This document shows positions 1 to 8,828 of a DNA stretch of 26,551 nucleotides, piece by piece. Positions within the stretch are counted from its first letter, which is position 1. Each line of letters begins with the position of its first letter. Under the pieces are notes generated by a model that made no database searches, was not told the origin of the DNA, and was given only the letters and a program-made list of their open reading frames with translations. The position numbers and the translations under genes are program-made. Source of the DNA: JALYUA01 sp038229875 (GTDB lineage Bacteria > Acidobacteriota > Thermoanaerobaculia > UBA5066 > Gp7-AA6); assembly GCA_038229875.1 (NCBI GenBank), contig JBBROA010000055.1, positions 1 to 26,551 on the forward strand. Direction: 5' to 3'.

Positions 1-323
1 ACTCGCGAAACCCCCGCGGCGACGATCGCGTCCGAGCAGGGCGGGGTCCGGCCGTAGTGCGCGCACGGCTCGAGCGTCACGTACAGAGTCGCTCCCTTCG
101 CTCGGGCGCCCGCGCGCCTGAGCGCCTCGACCTCCGCATGCGGTCCTCCGGCGCGGGAATGAAAGCCCTCCCCGACGACTTTTCCGCCGGCGACCACGAC
201 GGCCCCGACGAGCGGATTCGGCGAAACCGTGTACCGCCCGTTTTCGGCGAGGTCGAGAGCCCGCGACATCCAGGCGGCATCGCCCGCCCGACGGCCGCCG
301 CTGCCGGGCGCTGCGACCGGCAA
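1..323 (-). CDS. ribD: RibD, N-terminal deaminase part (runs off the window)
   Basis: Bifunctional riboflavin biosynthesis enzyme; only the N-terminal pyrimidine deaminase domain is inside the window. The minus-strand frame reads GRYTVSPNPLVGAVVV, then the zinc site HAEVEAL, then TLEPCAHYGRTPPC followed by SDAIVAAG. These are the hallmark motifs of the CDA-fold RibD deaminase, with zinc-binding His and two Cys and the catalytic Glu of HAE. The C-terminal reductase domain would lie beyond position 1. The start is uncertain. The ATG at 269 cuts into the conserved N-terminal segment (DAAWMSRALDLA), so an upstream TTG (323, preceded by AAGAGA) or GTG (347) is more likely. It lies just downstream of ftsY on the same strand and is probably co-transcribed with it. 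Confidence 0.9.
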   Translation of the reverse strand, partial: MPVAAPGSGGRRAGDAAWMSRALDLAENGRYTVSPNPLVGAVVVAGGKVVGEGFHSRAGGPHAEVEALRRAGARAKGATLYVTLEPCAHYGRTPPCSDAIVAAGVSR

Positions 324-352
324 GTTTTTTCTCTTACGGACCGCCACCCTCG

Positions 353-1360
353 TCAAACGGCGGAGCCGGAGACGTCCGCCGTCTCGGAGCGCTCCCGCGT
401 ATCTTCGCCGAGGAGAGCGTTGGCGTACTCCGACGGATCGAACGGCACCAGGTCGTCCATCCCCTCGCCGACGCCCACGTAAAGGACGGGGAGCTTCAGC
501 TCGCGGTAGATCGCCAGGACGATGCCTCCCCTGGCGCTGCCGTCCAGCTTCGTCAGGACGACTCCGGTCGCACCAGCGGCTTCGACGAACCGCCGCGCCT
601 GAGCCAGGCCGTTCGTCCCGGTGGTCGCGTCCAGAACGAGCAGCGTCTGGTGCGGGGCGCCCGGGATCTCCCGCGCAGCGATCCGACGCATCTTCGAGAG
701 CTCCTCCATCAGGTTGTGCTTCGTGTGGAGGCGCCCCGCGGTGTCGACGAGCAGCGCGGACACTCCCCGCGCCCGCGCCGAGGCGAGCGCGTCGAACAGC
801 ACCGCGGAGGGGTCGGCGCCTTCGCGATGTCGCACGACTGGCAGGTGCAGCCGGTCGGCCCAGACCTGCAACTGCTCGATCGCCCCCGCGCGAAACGTGT
901 CGGCGGCGGCGAACAGGACGGAACGTCCGTCCGCCAGATAGCGGCGCGCGAGCTTTGCCGTGGTCGTCGTCTTTCCCGAGCCGTTCACGCCGACTAAGAA
1001 AATGACTTCGAGCGGGATCGCGGCCGGCGCGCTGGCTCGCGGCGCTGAGGCGAGCCATCGGGAGATCTCGTCTCGGAGGAGCTCGCGCAGCTCCGCCGCG
1101 TCGGTCCGGCGTGTCGGGCTCGTCCGGCGGCGGATTGCATCGGCCAGAGCCGCCGCGGTCTCAGCCCCGACGTCGGCTTCGACGAGCGTCTCCTCGAGCG
1201 CGAGCACCACGGACTCGTCGAATCCGAGGCCCTCCTTGACCGCGGTCCCAATCTTCTCGAGGATCTCCGTGTGGGTCATGAAGAGCCCACGCTTGACCTT
1301 CTCGAAAAACGTCTTCGTCGGTTTCTGGCCCGGAGTCTCCTCCGGAGGGGTTTCCGTCAT
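353..1360 (-). CDS. ftsY: Signal recognition particle receptor FtsY
   Basis: GTPase receptor that docks the SRP-ribosome complex at the inner membrane for co-translational insertion of membrane proteins. The 335-residue protein has a short charged N-terminus, a helical N domain (about 17-100) and an NG GTPase domain. Visible motifs are the P-loop GVNGSGKT (124-131), DTFRAGAIEQL (154-164), DTAGR (206-210) and TKLDGSARGG (270-279), plus the C-terminal YVGVGEGMDDL. The long acidic A domain of E. coli FtsY is absent, as in many bacteria. The ATG at 1360 has no clear Shine-Dalgarno, but an AATAAT box lies 9 bases upstream. ribD follows directly. Identity is clear, because the SRP GTPase Ffh would carry an M domain that is missing here. 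Confidence 0.97.
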   Translation of the reverse strand: MTETPPEETPGQKPTKTFFEKVKRGLFMTHTEILEKIGTAVKEGLGFDESVVLALEETLVEADVGAETAAALADAIRRRTSPTRRTDAAELRELLRDEISRWLASAPRASAPAAIPLEVIFLVGVNGSGKTTTTAKLARRYLADGRSVLFAAADTFRAGAIEQLQVWADRLHLPVVRHREGADPSAVLFDALASARARGVSALLVDTAGRLHTKHNLMEELSKMRRIAAREIPGAPHQTLLVLDATTGTNGLAQARRFVEAAGATGVVLTKLDGSARGGIVLAIYRELKLPVLYVGVGEGMDDLVPFDPSEYANALLGEDTRERSETADVSGSAV

Positions 1361-1369
1361 GGCAGGGCC

Positions 1370-1375
1370 ATTATT
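1370..1375 (-). promoter_or_regulatory. Possible -10 box of ftsY
   Basis: The minus strand reads AATAAT (5 of 6 to TATAAT), 9 bases before the ftsY ATG, in an otherwise very GC-rich 102-bp gap. No good -35 is visible at 17 bases. If used, the transcript would start at or next to the start codon. Confidence 0.35.
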
Positions 1376-1462
1376 TCCGATCGGCGCCCGCGGCGGGAGC
1401 CGTCGCCTCCGGGGCCCGGAGCCGGTCCGGCGAGAGGTCTGCCCTAGGCACGTCCGCGCTTT

Positions 1463-2251
1463 TTAGGAGGGGGGCGTGGTCTCGAGAAGCAGACGGGCCT
1501 TGGATCCCGCGTCGCCGCCCGGATCGAGCTCGACCGTGCGTTCCAGGTACCGGCGTCCCAGGGCGACCTTCTTCATGCCAACGAGCGCAAGCCCGAGCCG
1601 CAGATTCGCATCCGGGTTCTTCGGCTGGATGCGCACCGCCTCGAGAAAGTCCTCCGCCGCCGCCGAATAGTTTCCCAGGGCTTCGCGAGTGGCGCCACGT
1701 CCGATCAGGGCATCGTAGGACTTCGGTTCGCGCGAGAGCGCGTTTGTAAACTCGATTTCGGCGCCCGGGTAATCTCCCTGGCGCTGCCGCATCCGCCCGC
1801 GATGGACGAGCGCGTCGAACCGGTCCTCCGGAACCGACGAGCCGTCGGCGACCTTGAGGTCCTCGTCGGCCTCGGCGTACTTGCCGAGCTCGATCCGCGC
1901 CATCGCCCGGTGTACGCGGTAAGACCCCTTGTCGGGAGCGAGCTTGATCGCCTTGTCGAAGGGGTCGAGCGCTTCCCGCACCTTGCTCTGCATGATGAGC
2001 GCGACACCGAGCCCGTCCTGCAGGTCCGCGTTCTTGGGGTCGGAGCGCATCACGTCGCGGTACGCGACTTCGGCGTCGTGGTACCGGCCGTCGCGCAGCA
2101 GCACGGCTGCCATGCGTTCGTTCAGGAGCACCTCGGCCGACGTCTTGGTGGCGCCGGGCTTCTGGTGACAGGCGCCTCCCGCGGCGACGAGGAGAAAGAG
2201 AATCATGGCGCGACCGCCGACCGCCGCCCCGGCGGCGGCAAGAGAAGACAC
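1463..2251 (-). CDS. TPR-repeat protein, probable lipoprotein
   Basis: Protein of 262 residues made mainly of tetratricopeptide repeats, which usually act as protein-protein scaffolds. The N-terminus has a short arginine-containing region, the hydrophobic stretch MILFLLVAAGGA and then Cys28. This looks like a signal peptide with a lipobox, though the residues before Cys (GGA) are not the ideal LAG/LAA. From about residue 40 there are five or six TPR units; examples are the helices around RDGRYHDAEVAYRDVMRSDP and LGNYSAAAEDFLEAVRIQP. The GTG at 2251 was chosen because the next ATG (2206) would remove the positively charged n-region. It starts 20 bp after the HD-GYP gene, so the two are probably co-transcribed. 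The partner and precise role are unknown. Confidence 0.8.
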   Translation of the reverse strand: MSSLAAAGAAVGGRAMILFLLVAAGGACHQKPGATKTSAEVLLNERMAAVLLRDGRYHDAEVAYRDVMRSDPKNADLQDGLGVALIMQSKVREALDPFDKAIKLAPDKGSYRVHRAMARIELGKYAEADEDLKVADGSSVPEDRFDALVHRGRMRQRQGDYPGAEIEFTNALSREPKSYDALIGRGATREALGNYSAAAEDFLEAVRIQPKNPDANLRLGLALVGMKKVALGRRYLERTVELDPGGDAGSKARLLLETTPPS

Positions 2252-2271
2252 CCGGGAATCGGCGGCGCGGA

Positions 2272-4002
2272 TCAGAGCGCCTCCTGGAGCAACACTTCGT
2301 CTTCGATTCCGGAAACGGGTGTCGCGATCGGCATGAGCTCCCCTTTTTCGAATGCGCGGACGAAGGCGTCGACGACGACAGGATCGTAGCGCACGCCCGC
2401 GAACTGACGGATGCGGTCGACCACGTACCCGATTTCCATCGCCTGCTGATAAGGGCGGGTGGTCGTCATCGCGTCAAACGTGTCGGCCACGGTGACGATT
2501 CGCGCCTGCATTGGAATCTGTTCGCCGGAGAGTCCCTCCGGATATCCGCCGCCCGTCCATTTTTCATGGTGGTACTTCATCCCGGGGATGACGTCGGCGA
2601 GTTGCGGGATCGCCGACATGATTGCCGCGCCTTTGATCGGATGCGTCTTCATGACCGCGAATTCCGCCTCCGTCAGCGCGGTCGGCTTGCGGATGATCGA
2701 GTCGTCCACGCCGATCTTTCCAACGTCGTGGAGGAGCGCGGAAAGGCGGATCCTCTCGACGTCGTCGTCCGGAAGCCCCATCTCGCGGGCGACCGCCGCC
2801 GCGTAGACGGAAACTCGCTCGGAGTGGCCGCGGGTGTACGGGTCCTTTGCGTCGATCGCCTCCGCGAGAGCGCGGATGGAAGCCAGGAAGAGCTCGCGAT
2901 TCTCCCGGGCCGCGCGCTGCACGGCTTCGAATGCGACGGCGATCGATTCGCTCATGCGGTTGAAGCTCTCGGAAAGCGCGGCGATCTCGGCGGTTCCGCG
3001 GACCTCGACGGTCGATCCGTACTGGCCTTCGCTGATCGCGCGCGTGGACTCGGCGAGGCTGGCAATCGGATCGGAGAGCCGGCGGGCGAACGCGAGTCCC
3101 AGAAGGAGCGCTCCGGCGAGCGCCGCCGCGCTCCACAGCAGAGTGTCGCGGGCCATTCGAGTGACGGACGCGAACGCGAGGTCCCGGTCCCGCTCGACGA
3201 GCACGCCCCAGTCCGGCTGCTCCACCGGAGCGATCGAGGCCAGCACGGCGCCGCGGCCGGTGCTCTCAGAGCGCGTCAGCCGGGCGGGGAACTTCACGAA
3301 GTCGCGGACGAGCGACAGACTGCGGCGGTCCTTGCCGCGCGCCGCCTCGGGAAAAAGCGCCTCCCCGTGTCGGTCGAGCAGCGTGACCTGCACCTCGCGG
3401 CGGGCCTCGTCGCGGAACTCCTGCACGATCGGTTGCCACGAAACGAGAGCCTCGACAACGCCGATCTCGCCCCCGGAGTCGTCCTGCACGGGCGCCGCGA
3501 GGACCGACACGTGTCCGATCTTCGGGGTGTGGAAGGGCCGGCCGAAATAGAGAGCTCCGTCCCGCGCCGCCTCGAAGCCCTTGCGAAACTCGTAGTCCAC
3601 CTGGCTCGAGCTCACGTCGGGTCCCACGAAGCTGCCGGACCCTTCGAAATTCACGCCTCGCAGCGCGACCAGCTGCGTCTGCCCGGAGAGGACGGAAGCG
3701 AGGATCCGGGGTCCATCCGCGGAGGTGAAGGGATCCTTCCGCGAGAGGCGCCCCGACACCTTCAGGGAGGCGGCCGCGGTATTCAACCGCTCACGGGCCG
3801 AGACGTAGAACGCGGCGACGTGATCGGCGACGGCGGACGAGGATCGGGTGAGGTACTTCTCTTCGAGTGTCTCGAGTGTGCGCTGGTTACGGCGGATCAG
3901 GACCCCGTCCGACACGAGCAGGGGAACGAGGGATGCCGATACCAGCGCGCCCGAAAGGAGCACGAAGAGGCGGATGCGACGCCTCGCTGGACTGCCGGAC
4001 AC
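2272..4002 (-). CDS. Membrane sensor with HAMP and HD-GYP c-di-GMP phosphodiesterase domain
   Basis: Protein of 576 residues with the layout TM1 (about 11-32), periplasmic Cache-like sensor region (about 33-285), TM2 (about 288-308), HAMP (about 309-362) and HD-GYP domain (about 370-550). The HD pair is H425-D426 in HDVGKIGVDD; the signature HHEKWTGGGYPEG has G486-Y487-P488. Known HD-GYP proteins hydrolyse cyclic di-GMP to GMP or pGpG using two or three metals, so this is likely a signal-controlled regulator of c-di-GMP. The ligand of the sensor region is unknown. The start is GTG at 4002; a perfect TATAAT lies 8 bases upstream, which supports that start and suggests a leaderless transcript. 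The TPR lipoprotein gene follows at 20 bp. Confidence 0.92.
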   Translation of the reverse strand: MSGSPARRRIRLFVLLSGALVSASLVPLLVSDGVLIRRNQRTLETLEEKYLTRSSSAVADHVAAFYVSARERLNTAAASLKVSGRLSRKDPFTSADGPRILASVLSGQTQLVALRGVNFEGSGSFVGPDVSSSQVDYEFRKGFEAARDGALYFGRPFHTPKIGHVSVLAAPVQDDSGGEIGVVEALVSWQPIVQEFRDEARREVQVTLLDRHGEALFPEAARGKDRRSLSLVRDFVKFPARLTRSESTGRGAVLASIAPVEQPDWGVLVERDRDLAFASVTRMARDTLLWSAAALAGALLLGLAFARRLSDPIASLAESTRAISEGQYGSTVEVRGTAEIAALSESFNRMSESIAVAFEAVQRAARENRELFLASIRALAEAIDAKDPYTRGHSERVSVYAAAVAREMGLPDDDVERIRLSALLHDVGKIGVDDSIIRKPTALTEAEFAVMKTHPIKGAAIMSAIPQLADVIPGMKYHHEKWTGGGYPEGLSGEQIPMQARIVTVADTFDAMTTTRPYQQAMEIGYVVDRIRQFAGVRYDPVVVDAFVRAFEKGELMPIATPVSGIEDEVLLQEAL

Positions 4003-4010
4003 GTTGGCCC

Positions 4011-4016
4011 ATTATA
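4011..4016 (-). promoter_or_regulatory. -10 box (TATAAT) of the HD-GYP gene
   Basis: The minus strand has an exact TATAAT 8 bases before the GTG start, within the 48-bp gap after aroB. The -35 region is weak. Transcription would begin at or within a base or two of the start codon. The box gives the HD-GYP and TPR genes their own promoter despite the compact layout. Confidence 0.6.
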
Positions 4017-4050
4017 CGCCCCTTTGACGCCCGCCTGACGCCAAACCGCG

Positions 4051-5136
4051 TCAGGGCAGCGAGATGCGCGCCGCGGCCTCGAGCCATTCCTCGAGAGGGA
4101 TCGCCTCATCGATCCTCGGTTTCCCGATTCCTTCCAGGAGCACTCCGGCGATCCCTCCGGCAGTCGCCTTCTTGTCGCGCGTCAAGAAGGGCGACAGCCG
4201 CGGGGCCGACGTTTCGGGCGCCGGGAACGGACCGAGCCGGGAGAGGAGCTCAGAAACGCGCTCGACGTCTTCGGACGGCAGACCGGCCCGCCGGACCGAC
4301 AGATCCAGGGCCGCGCGAATTCCCCACGCGACGGCCTCCCCGTGACGCAGCCGGTCGTAACCGCCGCTCGCCTCGAAGGCGTGGCCGAGCGTGTGACCGA
4401 AATTCAGCAGACGGCGGCGGCCGGACTCACGCGGATCTCCCTGGACGATCCCGGCCTTGACCTGAGCGGCGCCGGCGAGAAGTGCCATCAGCGCCCCTTC
4501 CTCGCGGGACAGGATCGAAGACAGGTTCTCATCCGCAGACCGCGCGAGCGGCTCGTCGCCGATCCACGCCGCCTTGAACGCCTCGACGAGTCCCGCGCGG
4601 AAGTCCCGTTCGGGAAGTCCTTCGAGCGCCGCGGGGTCCGCGAGCACCACGCGGGGCGGATGAAAAGCTCCGAGGAGGTTCTTGCCCTCGCGATGGTCGA
4701 CGCCCGTCTTTCCTCCGAGCGCCGCGTCCGCCATGGCGCCCGTGGTCGTCGGCACGGCGTTCCACGGGATCCCGCGGAGGAGGATCGCCGCCGCGAATCC
4801 CGCGATGTCCGAAACGACCCCGCCTCCGACCGCGACGAGCGCATCGTCTCGCCGCACCCCCGCGGCGAGCGCCGCGTCCGCGATTTGCGAGACGGTGGCC
4901 AGAGTCTTGCTCGTTTCCCGGTCGTCGATTTCGAGGTCCACCAGCAGCCGGCCGGCGAGTGCCGCACGGACGCGCCCCGCCGCGACACGCGGCCCTTCTG
5001 AGGTTACGAGAAGAAAGCGTCCCGACGGGGACACGAGGCGCGAGGCGCAGTCGTCGAGGAGCCCCGGACCGATCCACATCTCGGTTGCGCCGGCTCCCGA
5101 GCCTGCCGGAATACGGCGAACGAAGGGGCCCGTCAC
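4051..5136 (-). CDS. aroB: 3-dehydroquinate synthase
   Basis: Second step of the shikimate pathway: converts DAHP to 3-dehydroquinate, using NAD and a divalent metal, in the cytosol. The 361-residue length is typical. Visible motifs are the NAD-binding GGGVVSDIAGF (104-114), PTTTGAMADAALGGKTGVD (129-147), KNLLGAFHPP (152-161) and LNFGHTLGHAFE (244-255). The expected metal ligands are present at E185, H248 and H265. The related 2-deoxy-scyllo-inosose synthases share the fold, but nothing in the neighbourhood suggests antibiotic synthesis. The start is GTG at 5136, 22 bp after aspS, so it is probably in the same operon as the two tRNA synthetase genes. Confidence 0.96.
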   Translation of the reverse strand: MTGPFVRRIPAGSGAGATEMWIGPGLLDDCASRLVSPSGRFLLVTSEGPRVAAGRVRAALAGRLLVDLEIDDRETSKTLATVSQIADAALAAGVRRDDALVAVGGGVVSDIAGFAAAILLRGIPWNAVPTTTGAMADAALGGKTGVDHREGKNLLGAFHPPRVVLADPAALEGLPERDFRAGLVEAFKAAWIGDEPLARSADENLSSILSREEGALMALLAGAAQVKAGIVQGDPRESGRRRLLNFGHTLGHAFEASGGYDRLRHGEAVAWGIRAALDLSVRRAGLPSEDVERVSELLSRLGPFPAPETSAPRLSPFLTRDKKATAGGIAGVLLEGIGKPRIDEAIPLEEWLEAAARISLP

Positions 5137-5158
5137 GCGCAGGCCGGACGCCGCCGCC

Positions 5159-6955
5159 TCACGTCTTTGGCGGCGGGGGCAGCGTCGCGATGCCGAGCTC
5201 GCGGAGCTGCTCGTCCGAGACCGCGGACGGCGCTTTGGACATCAGGTCCGCGCCCGAGGTGGTCTTGGGGAACGCGATGACGTCGCGAATCGAGGAGGAG
5301 CCGGCCGCCAGCATGCAGATGCGATCGAGGCCGAGCGCGATGCCTCCGTGCGGGGGCGCGCCGAACCGCAGAGCGTCGAGCAGAAAACCAAATTTCTCCC
5401 TCGCTTCGGCTTCGGATATTCCGAGTGACTGAAAGACGCGTCGCTGAACGTCCGCGCGATGGATGCGGATGGATCCTCCCCCGAGCTCGGTCCCGTTCAA
5501 GACCACGTCGTAGGCTCGCGCGCGCACCTTGCCCGGATCGTCCTCGAGGAGGCCCAGGTCTTCATCGCGAGGAGAGGTGAACGGGTGATGGGTGGCGAAC
5601 CAGCGGCCTGCGCCCTCGTCCCACTCGAGTAGCGGGAAATCGGTCACCCAGCAGAACCGATATGCCTTCTCGTCGATCAGGTCGAGATCGCGCGCCACCC
5701 GAAGCCGCAGAGCGCCGAGAGCCGCCGAGGCGGCCTTCTCACGATCGGCGACGATCAGCAGAAGGTCTCCTTCCGCGACTGCCGCGGACTCGAGCAACGC
5801 CGAGAGCGCCTCGGACGACAGGTGCTTCTTCGCGGGCGATGAGACTTCTCCTTCCGCGCGCTTGACCCAGAGGAGGCCGCCGGCGCCGTAACGCTTCGCC
5901 TCCTCCGCGAGCTCGTCGAGCTTCTTGCGCGAGAACGCCGCACCACCCGGAACCCGCAGTCCGCGCACGGTTCCCCGCGCCTCCAGGGCCTTGTCGAAGG
6001 GAGCGAATCCGGTACCGCGCGCCACGGAGTCGAGGCGCACGAGGGGAAGCCCGAACCGGAGGTCGGGCCGGTCGGTGCCGTAGAGCTCCATCGCCTCCGA
6101 GTGCGTGAGCCGCGGGAACGGGGGCTCGCACGGGATGCCCGCCGCTGCGAACGCATCCGCGAGGAGCGGCTCGACGACGGCGTAGACATCCTCTTCCGTG
6201 GGGAAGGACATTTCTATGTCGATCTGGGTGAACTCGGGCTGCCGGTCGGCGCGGAGGTCCTCGTCGCGAAAACATCGCGCGATCTGAAAATATTTTTCGA
6301 ATCCGGCGACCATCAGGATCTGCTTGAAGATCTGCGGCGACTGCGGGAGCGCGTAGAACTGCCCGGGGTGGACCCGCGAGGGCACGAGGAAATCGCGCGC
6401 GCCTTCCGGGGTCGACCGGGTCAGCATCGGCGTCTCGACCTCCAGAAATCCCTTCTCGTGCAGCACCTTCCGGACACGAAACACGATTTCGTCCCGCAGC
6501 ACGAAATTGCGCAGCATCACCGGGCGGCGGAGGTCCAGGTACCGGTATTCGAGCCGGAGGTCTTCCGCCGCGTTGGTTCGGTCCTCGACCTGAAACGGTG
6601 GCGTGTCGGAGCGCGCGAGGAAGTTCAGGCGCGTCGCGAGGATTTCGATCTCCCCCGTCGCCTGCTCCACATTTGCCCGGCCCTCGCCCCGGAGCGCCAC
6701 TTCCCCATCGATCTCGACGACGTCCTCGCTGCGCGCCTCCGACGCCGCGGCCACCGCGTCGACCGGGCAGCGAAGTCGGTCGAACAGGACCTGCACGGTG
6801 CCGGAGCGGTCGCGGACCGTCAGGAAGATCAGGTCGCCCAGGTCGCGCCGCCGGCCGACCCAACCCTGAAGGCGCACGCGGCGCCCGGCGTCCGAGGGAC
6901 GAAGACCCCCCGCCGGCTGGCGCGGAACGGTGCCTTCCGCGGACGCGTCCGTCAT
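5159..6955 (-). CDS. aspS: Aspartyl-tRNA synthetase
   Basis: Class II synthetase that charges tRNA-Asp (or, in non-discriminating forms, also tRNA-Asn). The 598-residue length and order match the bacterial type: an N-terminal OB anticodon-binding domain (GWVGRRRDLGDLIFLTVRDR), the class II motif 2 FRDEDLRADRQPEFTQIDIE, the GAD insertion in the middle, and motif 3 with GIALGLDRICML near the end. Sequence alone does not settle discriminating versus non-discriminating use, and no gatCAB genes are in the window. The ATG overlaps the hisS stop as ATGA (4 bp), so translation is likely coupled. The pairing hisS-aspS is a common bacterial arrangement. Confidence 0.97.
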   Translation of the reverse strand: MTDASAEGTVPRQPAGGLRPSDAGRRVRLQGWVGRRRDLGDLIFLTVRDRSGTVQVLFDRLRCPVDAVAAASEARSEDVVEIDGEVALRGEGRANVEQATGEIEILATRLNFLARSDTPPFQVEDRTNAAEDLRLEYRYLDLRRPVMLRNFVLRDEIVFRVRKVLHEKGFLEVETPMLTRSTPEGARDFLVPSRVHPGQFYALPQSPQIFKQILMVAGFEKYFQIARCFRDEDLRADRQPEFTQIDIEMSFPTEEDVYAVVEPLLADAFAAAGIPCEPPFPRLTHSEAMELYGTDRPDLRFGLPLVRLDSVARGTGFAPFDKALEARGTVRGLRVPGGAAFSRKKLDELAEEAKRYGAGGLLWVKRAEGEVSSPAKKHLSSEALSALLESAAVAEGDLLLIVADREKAASAALGALRLRVARDLDLIDEKAYRFCWVTDFPLLEWDEGAGRWFATHHPFTSPRDEDLGLLEDDPGKVRARAYDVVLNGTELGGGSIRIHRADVQRRVFQSLGISEAEAREKFGFLLDALRFGAPPHGGIALGLDRICMLAAGSSSIRDVIAFPKTTSGADLMSKAPSAVSDEQLRELGIATLPPPPKT

Positions 6956-8238
6956 GAGCTCGTTTTCCCGAGGATCGCCGCTAGCGGGACCGCCTCTTCC
7001 CGCCGCGCGGAAAGAGTCTTGATCTTCACGGTCTGTTCGGCGCGCTCGGAGGACCCGACGGACACGACGCGGACCTCGGACACGCGAAACGGATATTCCG
7101 CATCGCCGGACAGGATCTGGCTCGCACGCGTGAACCCCTTCGCGAAGCCCCGGCCGGAGAGATCCGTCTCGACGATCGCCCCGGTGTGGCGGGCACGGAG
7201 CGCGCGCGCCACCGCCATCGCGTACGGGAAGTCTTCGGGAGAGCCCGGCAGGACGTACCAGAGCTCGCGCGGATCGCGGGGATCCGCGGGGAGCACCTCG
7301 ACGAGACGGTCCTCCCCGATCGCGAACCCGACCGCAGGAAGCGGAGGCCCTCCCATGTCGGCGAAGAGGTTGTCGTAGCGCCCCCCTCCCAGGATCGCGT
7401 TCTGCGCCCCGAGGCTCTGCGAGACCACCTCGAAGACCGTCACGGTGTAGTAGTCGAGGCCGCGGACGAGCGACGCGCTCTCTGTGAACGGGATACCGGA
7501 TTCGCGAAGGAACGCCTTCACCTGCGAAAAGTGGGCGGCGGCGGGGGGATCGAGAAACTCGAGCGTGGTCGGCGCGCCCTCCAGGACGGACTTCGTCTCC
7601 GGGTCCTTCGAGTCGAAGAGGCGCAGAGGATTTTCGTCGACGCGGCGCCGGTCGTCATCCGAAAGACGCGCCGCGCGTGGACGGACGTGCGCCCGGAGGG
7701 CCTCGGCGAAATTCTCGCGGCCCTCGCCGCCCGGCACGCAGTTCAGGGTCACGGAGAGATCGGTGAACCCGAGCTTGCCGAGAAAGTCGAACAGCATCAC
7801 GAGGACCTCGGCGTCCGAGGCGCTTCCGGCGACTCCGATCATCTCTGCGCCGATCTGGCGAAACTCCCGGTAGCGTCCTTTCTGCGGCCGCTCGTAGCGG
7901 AACTGCTCGCCCGCGTACCAGAGGCGGAGCGGACGCGGCAGCCGCTCGATGCCGCGCTCTAATGCGGCGCGGACGACACCGGCGGTGTTTTCCGGACGCA
8001 GTGTCAGAGACCGTCCCTTGCGGTCGGCGAACGTGTACATCTCCTTGTGCACGATGTCGGTCGTCTCGCCGACGGAGCGGGCGAAGAGGTCGGTCGATTC
8101 CAGGATCGGGGTGCGGATCTCTCCGTAGCCGTAGCCGCCGAAGACGCGCCGCGCGATCGATTCCACCGCCGCGTACTTTTCGCTCTCGGGAGGAAGGAGG
8201 TCTCGCGTTCCCTTGACGGCGCGGTACGCCGGGCTCAT
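6952..8238 (-). CDS. hisS: Histidyl-tRNA synthetase
   Basis: Class II synthetase that charges tRNA-His. The start is the ATG at 8238, giving MSPAYRAVKGTRDLLP, the usual N-terminus, and a 428-residue protein. A longer open frame reaches 8367 but only adds sequence that overlaps the upstream gene. Motifs: RPENTAGVVRA, motif 2 in RYERPQKGRYREFRQIGAE, and the histidine-binding LVRGLDYYTVTVFE and GGGRYDNL. A C-terminal anticodon-binding domain follows (about 330-428). The ATG overlaps the stop of the gamma carbonic anhydrase gene (ATGA) and its own stop overlaps the aspS ATG, which indicates one operon with coupled translation. Confidence 0.97.
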   Translation of the reverse strand: MSPAYRAVKGTRDLLPPESEKYAAVESIARRVFGGYGYGEIRTPILESTDLFARSVGETTDIVHKEMYTFADRKGRSLTLRPENTAGVVRAALERGIERLPRPLRLWYAGEQFRYERPQKGRYREFRQIGAEMIGVAGSASDAEVLVMLFDFLGKLGFTDLSVTLNCVPGGEGRENFAEALRAHVRPRAARLSDDDRRRVDENPLRLFDSKDPETKSVLEGAPTTLEFLDPPAAAHFSQVKAFLRESGIPFTESASLVRGLDYYTVTVFEVVSQSLGAQNAILGGGRYDNLFADMGGPPLPAVGFAIGEDRLVEVLPADPRDPRELWYVLPGSPEDFPYAMAVARALRARHTGAIVETDLSGRGFAKGFTRASQILSGDAEYPFRVSEVRVVSVGSSERAEQTVKIKTLSARREEAVPLAAILGKTSS

Positions 8239-8768
8239 CGCGCCCAGTCCTCCCCCGCTTCGACGGCTTCCCGCTTGTACTCGAGATAGTTGCGGTGGAA
8301 GTGCTCGAGATCGTCGACCTCGGCATCGGACAGGGCGCGCACCTGCTTTGCCGGAGCGCCAAGCCACAGCGTCCTCGGCGGCACGACGGTGCGCGGCGTT
8401 ACGAGCGCTCCGGCTCCGATGAACGCCGAGGCCCCGATATCCGCTCCGTCGAGAACGGTCGCGCGGATGCCGATCAGAGCGCCGCGGCGGACCACCGCGC
8501 CGTGCACGATCGCGCCGTGGCCGAGCGTGACCTCCTCCTCGAGGACGGTCGGATACTTCGCGACGGTGACGTGAATCGCGCAGGCGTCCTGGATGTTCGA
8601 ACGGTCGCCGATCCGTATCGAGTTGCAGTCCCCGCGGATGACCGAGTTGTACCAGACGGACACGTCGTTCCCTAGGACCACGTCCCCCACGACCGCCGCG
8701 GTGTGCGCGAGGTACACGCGCTCCCCGAGCACGGGTCTCTTCCCGCCGTGTGCCTTGATCAATCCCAT
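8235..8768 (-). CDS. Gamma carbonic anhydrase-like hexapeptide protein (YrdA/PaaY type)
   Basis: Left-handed beta-helix protein of 177 residues, a trimer in known relatives. The hexapeptide repeats run from about residue 18 to 135. The three zinc/iron ligand histidines of the gamma carbonic anhydrase family are present: H66 (AIHVT), H84 and H89 (GHGAIVHG). R45 and D47 of RGDCNSI also match. Many family members have weak or no carbonic anhydrase activity, so the reaction is not certain. The ATG at 8768 starts 60 bp after tsaC, with TAAATT 10 bases upstream as a possible -10. Its end overlaps hisS by 4 bp. Confidence 0.85.
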   Translation of the reverse strand: MGLIKAHGGKRPVLGERVYLAHTAAVVGDVVLGNDVSVWYNSVIRGDCNSIRIGDRSNIQDACAIHVTVAKYPTVLEEEVTLGHGAIVHGAVVRRGALIGIRATVLDGADIGASAFIGAGALVTPRTVVPPRTLWLGAPAKQVRALSDAEVDDLEHFHRNYLEYKREAVEAGEDWAR

Positions 8769-8828
8769 GAAGAGGCGGAATTTAGCACGCCGGGTGGAAG
8801 CTCCGACGGCCGCCCCACCGAGATTCCG

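Noticed and set aside
2566..4038. Plus-strand open frame of 490 codons opposite the HD-GYP gene
   Set aside because: Shadow of the HD-GYP gene on the other strand; composition is typical of antisense frames in GC-rich DNA.
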